From Fragum whitleyi (lineage: Eukaryota > Mollusca > Bivalvia > Cardiida > Cardiidae): 64,000 nt of DNA. The first letter of the stretch is position 1. Every line of letters begins with the position of its first letter. The notes under the pieces are model-generated. The model had not been told where the DNA came from, did not search any database, and saw only the letters and a list, made by a program, of their open reading frames with translations. Below are positions 1 through 14,000 of this stretch, in pieces. The DNA is taken from NCBI GenBank assembly GCA_948146395.1, contig OX411557.1, forward strand, positions 37,240,077-37,304,076. The letters run 5' to 3'. Position numbers and translations under genes: made by a program.

Positions 1-182
1 ACCTTTTTCGCGGTTTTAGTGTTCCCAGCTTTATACATTTCCTAACCATTCATTGGTTGTCTATCTGATTGAAACAAACAGGAAGTGCATACATGTAACA
101 CAAGATGTATACAAATTTGCATTTGAATGATTCAGTTATGTAACTCTACTCTTCGCCTACTTGAGAAAAAATTCCGTAATTA

Positions 183-388
183 AGATTTATTAAGGCAATA
201 TATGTAATTTTGTATATCGGGTTTTGAGTTACGATTCTTTTTCTTTAACTTATCTCGAACACCAACAGTTTTCCTGAAATGTTTCGTCAGTTTTATACTA
301 AATCTTTGTAGCTAAAGCTAATTAAAAACAATCTTTGTTATTACGATTTATTGAAGCAAAATATGTAATTTTGTGTATCGTGTTTTGA
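183..388. repeat. Pair of 46-bp direct repeats
   Basis: The phrase AATATATGTAATTTTGTATATCG and its surroundings at 183-228 recur in diverged form at 342-388. The rest of 1-557 shows no gene or named element. Confidence 0.5.
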
Positions 389-557
389 TTAAAGATTTGT
401 GGTGTAATGAAACGCGAACCAAGAATACCCCATGATGGTTTCAATTTTTGGATGTTGGGAAATAGATAGAGGATAGAGATCTTATTGGGAAAAATATCAC
501 TAATGCCGATATAAGACGCTTTAGTAAAAACACAAAAACACGCGAACAAATAACCGT

Positions 558-1000
558 ACAGTCAATTTCATCGTGAAATTGACATTTAACTCAATCAGAA
601 CCATTCTAAATCGCTCACTCAGCGCTCCATGCATTCATTCCAAATACTCACTCAAACCATTCAAAAACGCTCCAAACTCACTGACAAACATATAACAACA
701 ACTTCGTTCAAAATAATAATAGCTAGGCAAAAAATCGGGATTTCACTTATTTAATTGAAATTGTAAACGTCTAAAAGATTCTTGAAGAAATAGGGAGCTA
801 TCTATAGAACTTGTATGCATATTTTATTAAAGGGAGGTAATCAATATTGCTAATTTTGTTCACCCTGAGCAAAATTTGCAATACTGGATTACCTCCCATT
901 AAATTCACTCAAAAGTCGCTCCACACACTCATTCAATTTCATTCCTAAATCATTCCAAAATCATTCACCTTGTCAATTTCACGATGTTTTTAACTGTACA
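558..1000 (+). mobile_element. Family A foldback element, near-complete copy
   Basis: Terminal inverted repeats are ACAGT...ATCGTGAAATTGACA at the left and TGTCAATTTCACGATG...AACTGTA at the right. Inside are clusters of short CACTCA/CATTCA phrases and a central stem-loop, AAAGGGAGGTAATCAATAT with its inverse ATTGGATTACCTCCC. No protein is encoded, so it is a MITE-like non-autonomous DNA element of about 440 bp. Confidence 0.8.
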
Positions 1001-1075
1001 TGTATATTGCGAGTATGAAAATGGAAGAATTCAATGTAACCGATCTAGTAGAAAATCTTCGATAACGTAACGTAA

Positions 1076-1506
1076 AAACATTTATTGAAATTGACAAATG
1101 GAATGATTTTGGAATGTTTTGGAATTATATTGAACAAGTGTGTGGAGCGCGTTTTGAATAAAATTTAAGGTAGGTAATACAATATTGTCGATTTCGTCCA
1201 ACCTGGACGAAATTATCGATAGTGTATTACCTTCCTTTGAAAATGCTATATACTTTTCTATGAATTTTCTAGTAGTTATTGTATGTCCTCGAGGTCGATT
1301 CCAAATCAACATTAACTAATAAAATAAATGAATAATTTTTCGATTTGAATGGAGTTTTTGACAATTGTGAAAAAAAATCTCGGGAATTTTCGAATGATTT
1401 TTAGCGTTTCTGAATGGTTTGAGTGAGTTTTTAGAATTAATGAATCGAGCTTTGAGTGAACGATTTAGAATGGTTAAGAACGAGTTGAGAGCAAGTTTCG
1501 TGATGT
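1076..1506 (-). mobile_element. Family A foldback element, inverted diverged copy
   Basis: It carries the reverse-oriented phrases (GAAATTGACAAATGGAATGATTTT, a central GTCGATTTCGTCC/GGACGAAATTATCGA stem, GAACGATTTAGAATGG). The termini are eroded. Confidence 0.65.
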
Positions 1507-1680
1507 TGCCATCTGTAGCAAAGTAAAGAATACCTCGGTTTATTTGACCCGAATTTGACCTCTGTTGAAAAGATGCTTTGTTATAATTACCAACGTAGTC
1601 TATAAATTAACAAAGTATATATCCAATACCGTATGTTATTCTTTCCTGTGAAGGCACATGCAAAGTCGAGTAGGAATAAT

Positions 1681-1816
1681 CAGCCCTGCGTTCAGGATCA
1701 CCAAACGGTGCAAACATTTTTCCAATTAAACCCAGCTTTGCACGCAGGTACACGTGCAAAGCGGGGTACAATTGGAAAACTGTTTGTACCGTTTGGTGAT
1801 CTTGAACGCAGGGCTG
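1681..1816. mobile_element. Family B foldback element
   Basis: A nearly complete palindrome of about 136 bp. The left arm is CAGCCCTGCGTTCAGGATCA...CGGTGCAAAC...CCAATTA, and the right arm is its inverse, ending GATCTTGAACGCAGGGCTG. The centre holds GCTTTGCACG...CGTGCAAAGC. The two short overlapping reading frames here are by-products of the palindrome. Confidence 0.8.
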
Positions 1817-3033
1817 ATTTTTATTCATCTGAATAGCTCATCTGAATAGCAGGGTCTAGATGCGGGTCAATAAAACCGCGCTTTGATTAAACTACCACTG
1901 TATTCGGAGTTCACTAAAACAATACGACAACACGTAGTTAGACCACGCTTGAAGCGAATCAGCCAATCAGAGAGCAGTGTTTCAAAAATATAAATCACAG
2001 ATACAACTCCTGGCATTGAATTTACAGATATACAGTGAAAGTGTGTCGTGCACGTGAATCTCGACAGGTTTTGTGTGCCGTGTCATTTTAAGAATGTGTC
2101 GAGCATAATATATGATCGCTTTTTTCCAAAAGACTTTCTACAGTTGCATAGGCCTACATGCAAAAGAGCTGCAATAAGTTACGATAATAGATTCATAAAT
2201 ATAGTTTCGGCATAATTACGCACAATAACAGTAAAATATCAGCTAGTTTTACTCGTTTTCGTTGTACAGATGTTCGGGTTTAAATTACAGACAATGTTAG
2301 AAAAGCGTGGTCTAAGTCAGATAGACAATCTCGTGCCACGGTATATGGAAAATAGACACTCGCTGAAGCTCGTGTCTATTTCCCATATACCACGGCACTC
2401 GTTGTCTATCCTATACATAATTTGTGGTTTTGAACTTGTTCACTTTTGATTAGCCTATAAACAAAACTCATAAAATATGCACAACGTTTGAGCGTGCACT
2501 ATGAGTGCCCTTGAGGCATTAAATATTCAAAAAGCTTAATTGAAAAAATTGATTTTATGAAATCTAAATATGAGCATGATTTATCGGTCAACGAACGGAT
2601 AAAGGATTTGAAATAACCATGTTATTGTCATACTAATAATGATAATGTAGTTGAAAGTTGATTTCTTGAAGGCTCTGTATTTAAAGCCCGACTGCTTTCG
2701 GAGAAAACTTGGGCTAATGTCAATGTCTCGGTACAATCGGGAACCCTCGGCTATTCTACGGAAAAGGCCTCGGGAAAAATAAGGGCCATGAAATTACGTC
2801 GTTTCGCGGGTGGGTTTACATGACGTCACAAACATTACTGAAGATGAAGTTGAGAAAAACTGACTCAACGATTTGAAAATAGGGCTTTTCATTATTTGCT
2901 GTGTTTTACTGCGTTTTGTTTTCAATTTTGTTTTGTTGCCAAAAAGATCTCCAAAGATGGTCGAAAAGTATTCAAGGATTGTGTTTTTCTCAAGGAGCGT
3001 ATTGGTCAAAGTACCCCCAGAAGCCGAATTACG
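1817..3033. other. Region upstream of cPLA2, no gene recognised
   Basis: It includes a hairpin of about 95 bp at 2322-2415 (GATAGACAATCTCGTGCC...CACTCGTTGTCTATC). Overlapping + strand frames at 2873-3249 are of opposite character (one hydrophobic, one polar) and resemble no family I know. This may be the 5' flank of the cPLA2 gene. Confidence 0.4.
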
Positions 3034-3041
3034 TATAAAAG
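3034..3041 (+). promoter_or_regulatory. Candidate TATA box 5' of the cPLA2 gene
   Basis: TATAAAAG sits in a locally GC-richer stretch 630 bp upstream of the first recognised cPLA2 exon. It could set transcription near 3065 and give a 5' exon that splices to 3674. No start codon or donor was confirmed, so this is only a candidate. Confidence 0.25.
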
Positions 3042-3673
3042 GGCCCTTACGGCCGAAGTACTTTCTAATTCATGGAAAAGTCCGAGCGATGTTTCGAATG
3101 TGTCTCGGTATAGTCAACGTCGTCCTTGTACAGGGTCAACGTGTTACGGAAAGAGTGGCCCCTGTGATAACGTACTTAATGGCAGTTATTTGTCGCAGCT
3201 CAACCTGAAAAATCATAATCCTTGCTCATTATTTGCATACATGCCATAATTTGTTGCGACAAGCTCTGTGCAAAGAGACATGCATAATCATACCTCTTCT
3301 TTGACAGCAAAATCTCGTAACTACAACTTAAAAAGGCTGGAATTACCAGGTACGGTCGTCGAAAAAACGATATAATTTATTATTTTTGTTGCGGGTATCA
3401 GACATGCCTTTCGTTCAGAATAACAAAGAAATGTATAATTTCCAAACAGTTTGCATTATTTTGTCACCCTAAACACAGGGCCGATAACTGTTACACAAGT
3501 TGTAGTTTCGAGGATTTGGTCAACTTTTTACGTTATATAGTTATTTTTGCGATGAAACCCTCGTGCATGTAGCTTCTGCTTATTAAAAATAAGTCTGGAG
3601 TTTTCGTTAGTTAACCAATTACATTTTGCCTGAAATATCTTTACTAATAAATCTCCATTTTCTGTATTTTCAG

Positions 3674-3698
3674 GTTCGATCCATATCAAGTATTTGAG
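3674..3698 (+). CDS. PLA2G4A-like: cPLA2 exon 1 of model (25-nt microexon)
   Basis: The exon encodes FDPYQVFE between a TTTTCAG acceptor and a GTAAGT donor. It matches the extreme N-terminus of vertebrate cPLA2, where DPYQ follows three residues after the start Met. The first base completes a codon begun in an upstream exon. Reading upstream without splicing reaches a stop (TAA) at 3648-3650 before any Met, so the start codon must lie in an unidentified 5' exon. Confidence 0.8.
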
Positions 3699-6600
3699 GT
3701 AAGTTTTGTCAAGCAGATTTTGTCTTTTACTTCGCTGTTATCGAAGTAAGTCCGAGATGTTTCTACAGTTAAGAACATCGTGAAATTGACAATATGAATA
3801 ATTTTGGAAGTATTTTGAATGAGTGTGTTGAGCGATTTTTGAGTGAATTTAAAGGGAGGTAATCAATATTTGAACGATTTAGACAAGTTTTCTAATAAAT
3901 TATGAGCGTGGTTGATCGACAAGAGTGAGTGTTCGGAGTGAATGAATGGGGCGCTGAGTGAGTGATATTGAATGATTTTGATCGCAGTGAGTGTCAGTTT
4001 CACGATTCGCATTTGTGTCGTCCTTGTTGTGGTCGGCGTCGACGACTTCGTGCGAAAGCCTTGTTATTTTGTGACATAAATCATTTTGAGGTTCGTTCTT
4101 TAGGATTATTTTTTTGTTTATTTTTAAAGAATCTTCAAATTTATAATCTTGATATATGGAACTCGCTTTGTACTTTAGTACAGTTACAAACACAGTGAAA
4201 TTGACAGGGTGAATTATTTTTTGATGAATTTTGAGTGAAATTGAATGAATAGGATGAGCGAGTTTTTAATAAAATACCAGTAAGTGGGGAGAAATAAGAT
4301 CTCTTTAATTTCGTTCAAGATGAACGAAATTAACAATATTTCATTACCTCCCTTTAATAAAATCTAATCACTGTTCTGTTTAGCTGTATTACTTTCTAGC
4401 ATTTGAGTCGTCATCGTTGTTGCCATACTTGTGATATTTCTAATTGGATTGATTGATTGATTGGATTGATTGATTGATTGATTGAATGGAGTTTAACGCC
4501 GCTTTCGACATTTTTTTTCAGTTATATCGCGGCAGCTGGAGCACCTAACAATGGATTCCTGGTATTTCTCTTACCATTACTTTTTCTGATTGGAATCACT
4601 TGAAGTATTAATTAAATATCAAAGTGGCAACCTCTTTAATCAGTGCTGGTTATTTTATCGATGAAGGACGAGTTTTAAGATTTTCTGTGTATAATCAATC
4701 AGCTTACAGCTGGGTATTTGCATTCGAGGGCGATGCTCTTTAAACAATAGCAATATACATTAATATATGCACATACAAATATGTATCTCTTTTCCGCAGG
4801 TCAATCACCGCCCTTGTCTCATTTTAGATGTTAAGGTCATCCGGGGTCGGAACATCACAAAAGGTTGGGCGGATTACGGTAAGTCGATCCTTATTGATAA
4901 TTATATCTAAAATGATAGTCAAAAATTGTGACATCTGACATAAGTCGCTACCAATTTGACTCAAGACAGATACTCCGCAATAGATACTGTTACGCCCCTG
5001 CGTAAAGTAAAGGGAGCGTAGATGTCTCGAAGAGATGATTCTATGATCAAAATTGAATTTGCTACCTCCAATACTTTGAACAGATAGTCAGGAAATTGCA
5101 CAGAGCAATGTTTAATAATTTTTTTTCTTTATGAAAATACGGCGAAAACATAATTCGAAAAACATTACGACTATAGTCAGTCTTTCTGGAGCGACCACGT
5201 CTATTAAGCGACCATTGTTATTTAGCGACCGTTTTCAAAATCACCTTCTTTAAATCGAAATATATGTAAAAGTAGATTAAACAATTTTTTATATAAATTA
5301 TTGTAAATGAATCCAAAAATGGGCGTGTAAACGAGTAAATATCAAATCGTGCAAAAAAACCGTCGACGTTGTTAGCTCCAACTTTTGACGTTACATCAAT
5401 GTATTTTAAAAACTCACCAGAACCATTGAGATGATTCTTGTGAGTTTTAACTGCATCGGATTATTGAGATTTTGCAATAATATACATATTCAATCGAACA
5501 TTATGTTTCTTATTCGTAAACAAAGAGTGTATTAAGTCGTCATTTTCTGCACGACCTTTTATTTTGGTCCCGTTCGTAATAGCTAAAGACATGTTGTATT
5601 GTATGATAAAGCACAAGGTTATGACTAACTTTGTGCAATTTCGCATGTACGTAATACAAGATAAAATCGTATGCTGAAAGAAATCGATGATGGATGAACG
5701 AAACAACCTACCTATCGGTAATTCAAGCTGTGGTCACGATGTTTTGATCACTAATTACTAACTTGCAGGCACAAAACGCCAGAGATGTCTCTAAAAAAAA
5801 CTCAATTTAACCCCCCCCCCCCCCCCCCGCTCCTGATTTAGCCTAGGGATTTTTCTATTGTTTTTTTCCCTAAATATTCTCTGGTGGTCGCGCTCTTTGT
5901 CTCAATACTCAATTTACTCCCCCTCCAGATTTAGCAGTTCGGTGAACTGGGGATTCTCCTATCCTCTTTCGTCCTAAATATCCCCTGGTGGTCGCGTTCT
6001 TTGTCCTGCGTTCAAGATACCAAATTGTTCACAAACGTTTACAAAAAGGTACCCTGATATTATCGTAAGTACACGTGCAAAGCGGAGTACCATTACCTAA
6101 ACATTTCTCGAATATTATCATCTTGAACACAGGACAAGGTGCGCCTATTTTAACATAGAAAATCGCCAACAAGATATCCCAGGCCCTATTATACTAATAG
6201 TATGTAATAGCAGTATCCTCAATATTTAGTATTTGACAAACGTCTGGTGACATTTAAACAAGAGAGCGGAAAACTCTGTTTCAAGTACTAGTGGTCGACT
6301 GATAAGGCTCACATCCGGGTTAGTGGGTTTGTTTGGTAAGAGCCGTACAAAAATGGTTTACAATAACTCATTCATTCTTTCATTCCTTGTGCAAATTGCG
6401 GTTTTACGACACGCGAGAAAAAAGTGTAAAGAAACTTTGAGAAAATGCTTTTATCGAACGATTCTTGTATCAAGAGAAAAAAAAGATATTTGCATTAAAT
6501 CATCTAGTACAGGCCTGCGTTCAGGGTGACAAAACGGTACAAACAGTTCGTCAATTGTTACCCGCTTTGCACGCAAGCGTACGTGCAAAGCGGGGAACAA

Positions 6601-7978
6601 TTGGCAACCTGTTTGCACCGTTTTTTGATCCTGAATGCAGGGTAGGTTGCGATCAGAATAAAATAGCATCCGCGAACGAGCGAATCAACCTTGAAACATA
6701 CATTAGAAACGCATCACTGGGCAAATTCAAGATACAATTCCTTGTGCGTAGGGCAGATATCACAAACTGCCACAAAAATTATGCAGCTATTATGTTTTCA
6801 AATTATAAAATATGAATGTAAATATGTTAAACAAATTAATGTATGAAAGAAGAAGTCGATCAGAAAGTTAATCTGTTTAACATTCATTTAGATAAAGAAG
6901 TAATGTCGGAATAGGTCGGATCAAAGGATAAAATAGATAAGCATTGACGAGTTAAAAATAAACAAAAAAAACACAATTACTTTAACATACTGTTGGCCTT
7001 AAACGATTCTCAATCATGTATTTTGTACATACATGCTATTATCATAATAAGCAAGACCATTACATTGAAAATCATTCCAATTTAAACCATTCAAAAACAC
7101 TCACTCAGTGCTCCAACCATTCATTTTTAACACTTGTTCCAATCAGTCAAAAAAGATCCGCAATTGTTCAAAAACATTTAGAAATCGTTCAAAGCGATCG
7201 TCATTTCATTCGAATAGATAAAATGTTTTCACAATTTTATTGGCTGGTGTTGGTTTTAAAGCTACTTACTTGTCAGTGAAGTCAGAACAACAGAACGTAG
7301 ATTTTATTAAAGGGAGGTAAAAACATATCGTTTAATCCTCCGATTGGACTAAATTATAGAATATGTTTTACTTCCCTTGAAAATCATTCAAACCTTGCTC
7401 ATCACACTTATTCAAACTGTCGAAGAAGTGTTTTTTAAAAGACCGACTTGCAGTATTAACTTTGAATTCAAAGCCTTTATAAAATTACGCCCCACTAGTA
7501 AAATTATACTAAGTTTTCCTAAAGAACGAATGATAATGATACCATAAATATTATTTATAATTTCAGTGGACACACCTGACCCCTACATCTTTCTAAGTAT
7601 TCGGACAGCACCAGAGGGCCGTAAACAGACGTCCATCAAAGATAATGACGTCAATCCCGTGTGGAACGAATCTTTTACGTTCTTATTGGACGAACAACAA
7701 GAAAACGTATTGGGTAAGCAGTGTCATTATTTATCATTATACAACAAAGAAATTCTAGCCTTTTTCGCTGCTAAAAAAACAGGAACATAATTTCATGCCA
7801 GTTGCACGTGCATCGACTCACATTAAAAATAAAGGTTTTCCTCCGAAGTTGCCACTTCTGTCTTTAAATATTTGTTCAAAATTGCGATTGACTAGGCTCA
7901 TATCGTTGATTGTCATACTTTCGAATTATTGATAATTTCATAGATGCATGCTTCATTGAATTATTAACATTATTTTTA

Positions 7979-8037
<59 letters not shown>

Positions 8038-11000
8038 GTTATTTGTAAAAAACTTTTTCTACGTTTTTATGTAATTTATTAAAAATTCGGCTTATAATTT
8101 AAGATGATATCTATGCAATATAATCTTCTATTTTAGAGGTACGCCTCATGGAATCGAACATGGTTTACGATGAGATAGTCGGCACGACGTTCGTTAGTAT
8201 AGGTGAATTGCACAGAGATACGTGGGAGAAACGAACGTTGGTTTTCAATGAGGTAGGAATTAGAATGTCAAGATGGATGATTTTTGAATGGTTTTAGAAT
8301 GAAGTTAATTCAGTTTGTGGAGCGAGTTTTTGAGTGAAATTAAAGGGATGAAATCCAGTATCGCTAATTTTGTTCAAGATGAACAAAATTATCGATATTT
8401 ATTACCCCCCTTTCATGAAATATACGTACTTTTCTGTTTCTGTGTCTTCGTGGACCAATCAGACACTAAAATCCTCATCAGTCATAAACATCGTCGAATA
8501 GATTGGGCGATTTAAATAGAATGTTGATCGTCTTGAACGATTTCTAAATGTTTTCTAATGATTTTGGAGCGTTGTTGATCGATTTGAGGGAGTGTTTGGA
8601 ATGAATGAATGAATGAATTAATTAATTAATTAATGGAGCGCTGAGTGAATGATTTAGTATAATTTTGATCGGACTAAGTGTCAATATCACGATTATTTAA
8701 ACTGTAGGTTTCTAATGTTTTTGTCATTTTCTGATACTTCCTAATAAAAGCATAGGTCGTTGTTTCGGGAATTAAACCTCGTAGGTGTAGTCATGAGGTA
8801 TTTGTCGCACAAAAGCTAAAGAAAGATTGCATTGTTACGTCAAAGGCTTTTTCAAAGCCTAAGTCTAGTAGCGACTGAAGCTATCATAATTCATTTCAAA
8901 CTTCGCAATTTTACAAAATAATCCACTCAAACTTTTTTTCATTAAAAGTGTTCACGTAAAAACTGTTCAGTGTTTAATACATATTTCATAATTTAAGACG
9001 CCTCATTTTGTACTTTAAATCAAAGTTCAGTTGCTGGGCCGTGACTTTATCCTATATTCCAACTTATATAAACGCATGTCATACTTTGTAATTCTAAAGA
9101 TGACAGAAACATGCATTTTGAACACTCGATTTTTACAAAGACACAAGAAGTACGAAAATGTCAATCGCAATAATCGCTTTAGATTGTCGATGGCGCTATG
9201 ATGTCTTAAATCATGAAAAATGTGTTCCGATTCTTAGTAGAAAAATTGCACTTATGTGGGACTTTCCGCTTTGGTTGAGATGTCTTTATATGTATGCTAT
9301 CATCATGTGAAATCAAATTTTACCATTCTAAGTACACCTGAACTGAGGTTAGGTGTAGGTGTCTTTAATTTGACGCCAGAAAGGGGTACTTGGTGAACTA
9401 ATGTTTTTATGATTATTTTATTCAGGTTTCAATGGTAGATATTGAGATGAAAGTCACTTTAGAGTGAGTATATTTGTTCTATTCGAGCCTATGCGTGACA
9501 TTTCCAACGATTTGAAATGTTCGTGAGGTGCAAAGATTGAGAGATGTAGACAGCCAAATACTGCAAATATAAAGTTACCTGATGGTCCAAAGATAGTCTG
9601 AGACCTTATATATCTACTTAGCGCATAGTTAAGAATCTGACCAGACTGTGCGGATGCACAGGCTGGTAAGAGTCTTTGCTTTGTTAATATTTGAAAGTGT
9701 TGGAAATCTCATGCACAGGATCATTTTAAATCTTACATGAAAGAAACACAATTGCAAAACTCTCCATACAGCACTTTCTGACAAGAACACAAGAATCGAA
9801 CCCGGTCAGGGTAGCGAAGGGCGAAGGCTGGACAGGGTGGTTTCGTTTCACACCGTGTAGAATGTTTAGGCCATTGGTTGATTTCTTCTTCATTTTACAT
9901 CTTCTTCAAATATTTGCAAAGCGAAACTGTTAGACAGCCTTTTTAATAATAGCGATAGAATCACGTAGTTGTATTAATCCGTTGATACAAATGATTTGTT
10001 GAAACAAATCATTTATCTTCGATAAGGTTTACAAGGTTACAATCGAACGTTTAATTTGCATTCAGTTGATGATTTTGAACTGCCCATTTTCATGAAACAA
10101 CACGCACAACTTTGATTATAAAAAGTTTGTTTTCTTTTCAGTCAAAATCCAACATTACGATACAGTTTGTGTTTATGTGATAAAGAAAAGGAGTTTTTAA
10201 GAAGACGACGAGAGAATGTTTTGACGGGCCTCAGTCGGTTGTTAGGCCCCGATGCTCCTAAAACGACAGACGAGGTAGGCTCGACTCCCTTCATGGCAAA
10301 TCCGAAACAATTTAATGAAGAGATTTAGCGAGTATTTTTGTTATTTCGTTGAAGTTTGAAACTTAAAACGTTATCACACTGTATGAATACGCGTAGCGGA
10401 TTCATTCACGAGTGTTATTAAGTTTTTAGTTTCATATTTCCTTTAAAATTTAGAAAAAAAGTCTCTTCATCTCTTACTTTAAAATCATGAAGCAAAAGGT
10501 CGAATTATTTCGACAATAATAATACAGATTTCTTGCCAGGCTGCTTAGCCCGCAAGCTAAGAAAATGCCTGCATTTTCAAAATTGTTTTCATTGAGAAAT
10601 GAAACAATTTTTTCAGCCAATCAGAATGTACCAGAATTGGTGGAAACAAATACATGTTATATTGAATTATATGTGCACGAAATGACGCTTGTAGATAAAA
10701 ATCCAAAATGTTTGGAGAAATTGTAACCAGCTTTACACGTGTACTACATGCAAAGCCGATAACAATTTTGAAACGCCAGTGAACACTTTGTCATTATGAA
10801 CATGGTGACTTTTTTCTTTGACAACACTTTGATTATTACAATATTGTCCATATATCGTTAACTAGTATTTATATATTAATATATCTTTAAGAGAAATTAT
10901 TGACGTGTTCAAAAATAAACTTATCTAGATGTTTAATTGTTTTAGATTACTTGATTCTTATGTTTTCTATGTACCATAATGTAATCACAAATATATCTGA

Positions 11001-14000
11001 CTAATAAGACGTTCAGTGAATAAACAGAAGTTAACATCACTTATGCTTTCTAAATTCAACCCGGCTAAATTTTATCTTTTTATCGAAAAACATGAAATAG
11101 AGCATATCGACCTTGGTTTAATATTTATAACAGATTTTGAACCCGTCTGTACTTTCCGTTAACTTTTTAATGTAATGTCTTTCGTAAACTCTACTGAGAC
11201 AATCAAAGAATCTTTATTCTCTTGGAAAAAGAAATCCTAATAAACGAAATAATTTAAACGGGCTACAGTTAGTTAAATCGTGAAATTGACATTCTTCTCT
11301 TATAAAAACCATTCGAGGTCGCTCACTCAGCGCTCCATTCATTCATTCCAAACACTCACTCAAACCTTCAAAAACACTCCAAATTACTAAAAATAATAAG
11401 ATCAATGCATATATTCAAAATAAAAAAAATTGCTTTAAAAAATCCACATTTCTACTGGCTTAATTGAATTTAGTAAGCGAATGTAGGTTCTTAAAGGCAC
11501 AAAAGGCTATTTAGAGAACATATCTGAGTATTCCATTAAAGGGAGGTAATAACAAAAATAGCGATAATGGATTACCTCCCCCTTAAAATTCATTCCTCCC
11601 TCTCATTCAATTTCATTCGAAAATCATTTCAAAATCATCTACCTTGTCAATTCTACGAAGATGTGAACTGTAAGCTTTATTTGAACTGGAGTGGCTCTGA
11701 ATCACTTTTGAGTTTCGAAATTCAAAATGATTAAAGAATATTTACAGTTTATACTACAAAAATTGAAATTGTTAAGAAAAATGCTTTTTTCGTTGCAGGT
11801 CCCGACAATAGCAGTTATCGGTTCAGGCGGCGGGTTTCGAGCCATGGTTGGTTACAGTGGTGTGTTCAAAGCCCTACACGACTCGGGCATCCTGCAGTGT
11901 GCTACATACGTGTGTGGTCTCTCGGGCTCGTCATGGTATGTGTTGTTAATTAGATTACACTAATTTATTTTGGTTTGTTTGCGGCGACAATTTACTCGAA
12001 CAATCAATCCTGATGTTTTCGCTTCCTTGAGAGAGAGAGGCAGTGATTTAAACTCACAGCTACCTAATTAAACAGCTAGGTGATCTGGGGCTGGCTATTA
12101 AGTGGTTTGTCCATATTCACACCCCGTCGTCAGTGAGGCTCGAACTACGGACATCCAGTTCACTGGTCCATCTAGAGGTCCCGGTTCGATAACCGACGGC
12201 GGCACACATTCTTTTCGACTTTTTGTCTCTTACCAATGGACGGATAATCGTAGACCTATGTGAGATAGCAGCCGGGGTTAGGAAAGAATGTAATTGTTAA
12301 ACTGGTGAGAGAAATACCAGGAATCCATTGATAGTTGCTCAAGTCACCGCGATATAACTGAAAAAATGTTGAAAGTGGCGTTAAACTCCATTCAACCAAT
12401 CAATCTTGGAAACTGACTGAGGGCATTTACCACTAGACCACCGCGCAGCCAGGTATACGTAGGTAACTTTTAATTCATTTTGATTCTTTGTTTGGGGATC
12501 ATCGTTTCGTCTATCATTGAATTGCAACTACAGTCAATCTCGCTCGAGCGACCAAGACCATGAAAGAATCATTTTCATTAACCGCTTTCTTAGTTCCCTT
12601 CTTTAAATCAAATATTCGTAAAAGTAAGTATGATTATTGAAAATTTATCACATATTGTAAAAACTAACCAGAATCGTCTCAATGAGACGATTCTTTTTTC
12701 ATAGGAATACTGAGAATTTCGCAATAATATACATATTCAGTCAAAATAATCATGCTTCTTATTTGTAAGCAAATCGTGTATAAAGCGACCATTCTCATTA
12801 ACGACCGCATTTTTTGTTGGTCCAGTTATTGGTCGATTAATACAAGTTTAACTGTGCATTATTACGGCTTGTGCACCTACACATGTATTCGTTCGGCTGT
12901 TTTTTCGGAGAAAATATGATGTACTGTGATAGCCTTGGCATCATCGTCGCCTTTATCGTCGCGAAAGCTATGACCTTCTTTAATATCTTTTGTATTGCCA
13001 ACAATATTTTAAGGAAGTTACCTCTAATACATCCTTTGCAAATTATGTTCCATTTTCTCTTTAGATTTTGTCTTCAGTATCCAGCAGGTAACAGCCGACG
13101 TGGGCATCCGGTTCTCTTGTTGTTGTACCTCGCGCCAGTACAACCATAAAACTTTTTTTCAAATATTTAATCTTCACTTTCAAAATAAAAGTTAAATATC
13201 ACATTTTGTTTGTAAAAAGTCCTTCCCTGCCTTCATGATGACAAAACGGTGTAAACCGTGGTACAATTTTACCCCGTTTTACACGTACACTTGCGTGCAA
13301 AGCGGGATATAAGTAGCAAACAGTTTGCACCGTTTTGTCACGATAAATGCAGGACTGTTTCATTCATATACATGTCCAAGTATCAATATTTAATGTTGTG
13401 GAAACAATACTTTATTGGACAATAAACAAATAATTGATTGTCAAAATAGGTTCTATGATATGGAACGGGTAGTCTTAGATAGAAAATGAGATCTAAAGGT
13501 CGAATTGTATAATCATATGCCTCTTTTAAACTAAGCAATTTTTTTGATCTGTCAAATACATGAATAGGGGGTTAAACTTGTAGTAACTATATTCTGGTGC
13601 AGAATCATTTTAATAACAAGTTCTTACTGTTGTATATTTGAATGTTTTATCACGCTTCAAAGTTCTTGGGCTCAATAAATTATCCATGATAGTTTTATCC
13701 TGAGATTTTGATACAGTAAAAAAATCGTGAAATTTACACTTATTTCGATCAAAACTTTTCTAAATCACTCACTCAGCGCTCCATTCATTCATTCCATAAA
13801 TACTAACTAAAACTATTCACAAATAGTCCAAAATCACTTAAATAATGAGATTAAAAAACATTTAAGAGTAAAATCGTTGGACATTCACCCTGAACAAAAT
13901 TAGCGATATTGGATTACCCATTCCCCCCTTCAATTTCACCCAAACTCACTTATCGCCGTCTTTTAATTCCATTCCAAAATGATTCCAAAATCACTCGCCT

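Noticed and set aside
1607..1836. Overlapping frames on both strands sharing the phrase QPCVQDHQTVQT
   Set aside because: The phrase is encoded by both arms of the Family B palindrome, so it appears on both strands. It is not a protein family.
2873..3249. Two overlapping plus-strand frames of 111 and 117 codons
   Set aside because: They use different frames of the same DNA, have no family resemblance and no splice partner. They may lie in the 5' flank of cPLA2.
10700..10805. Another Family B copy
   Set aside because: Only the core ACACGTGTAC...GCAAAG and a weak end are recognisable; too diverged to call.
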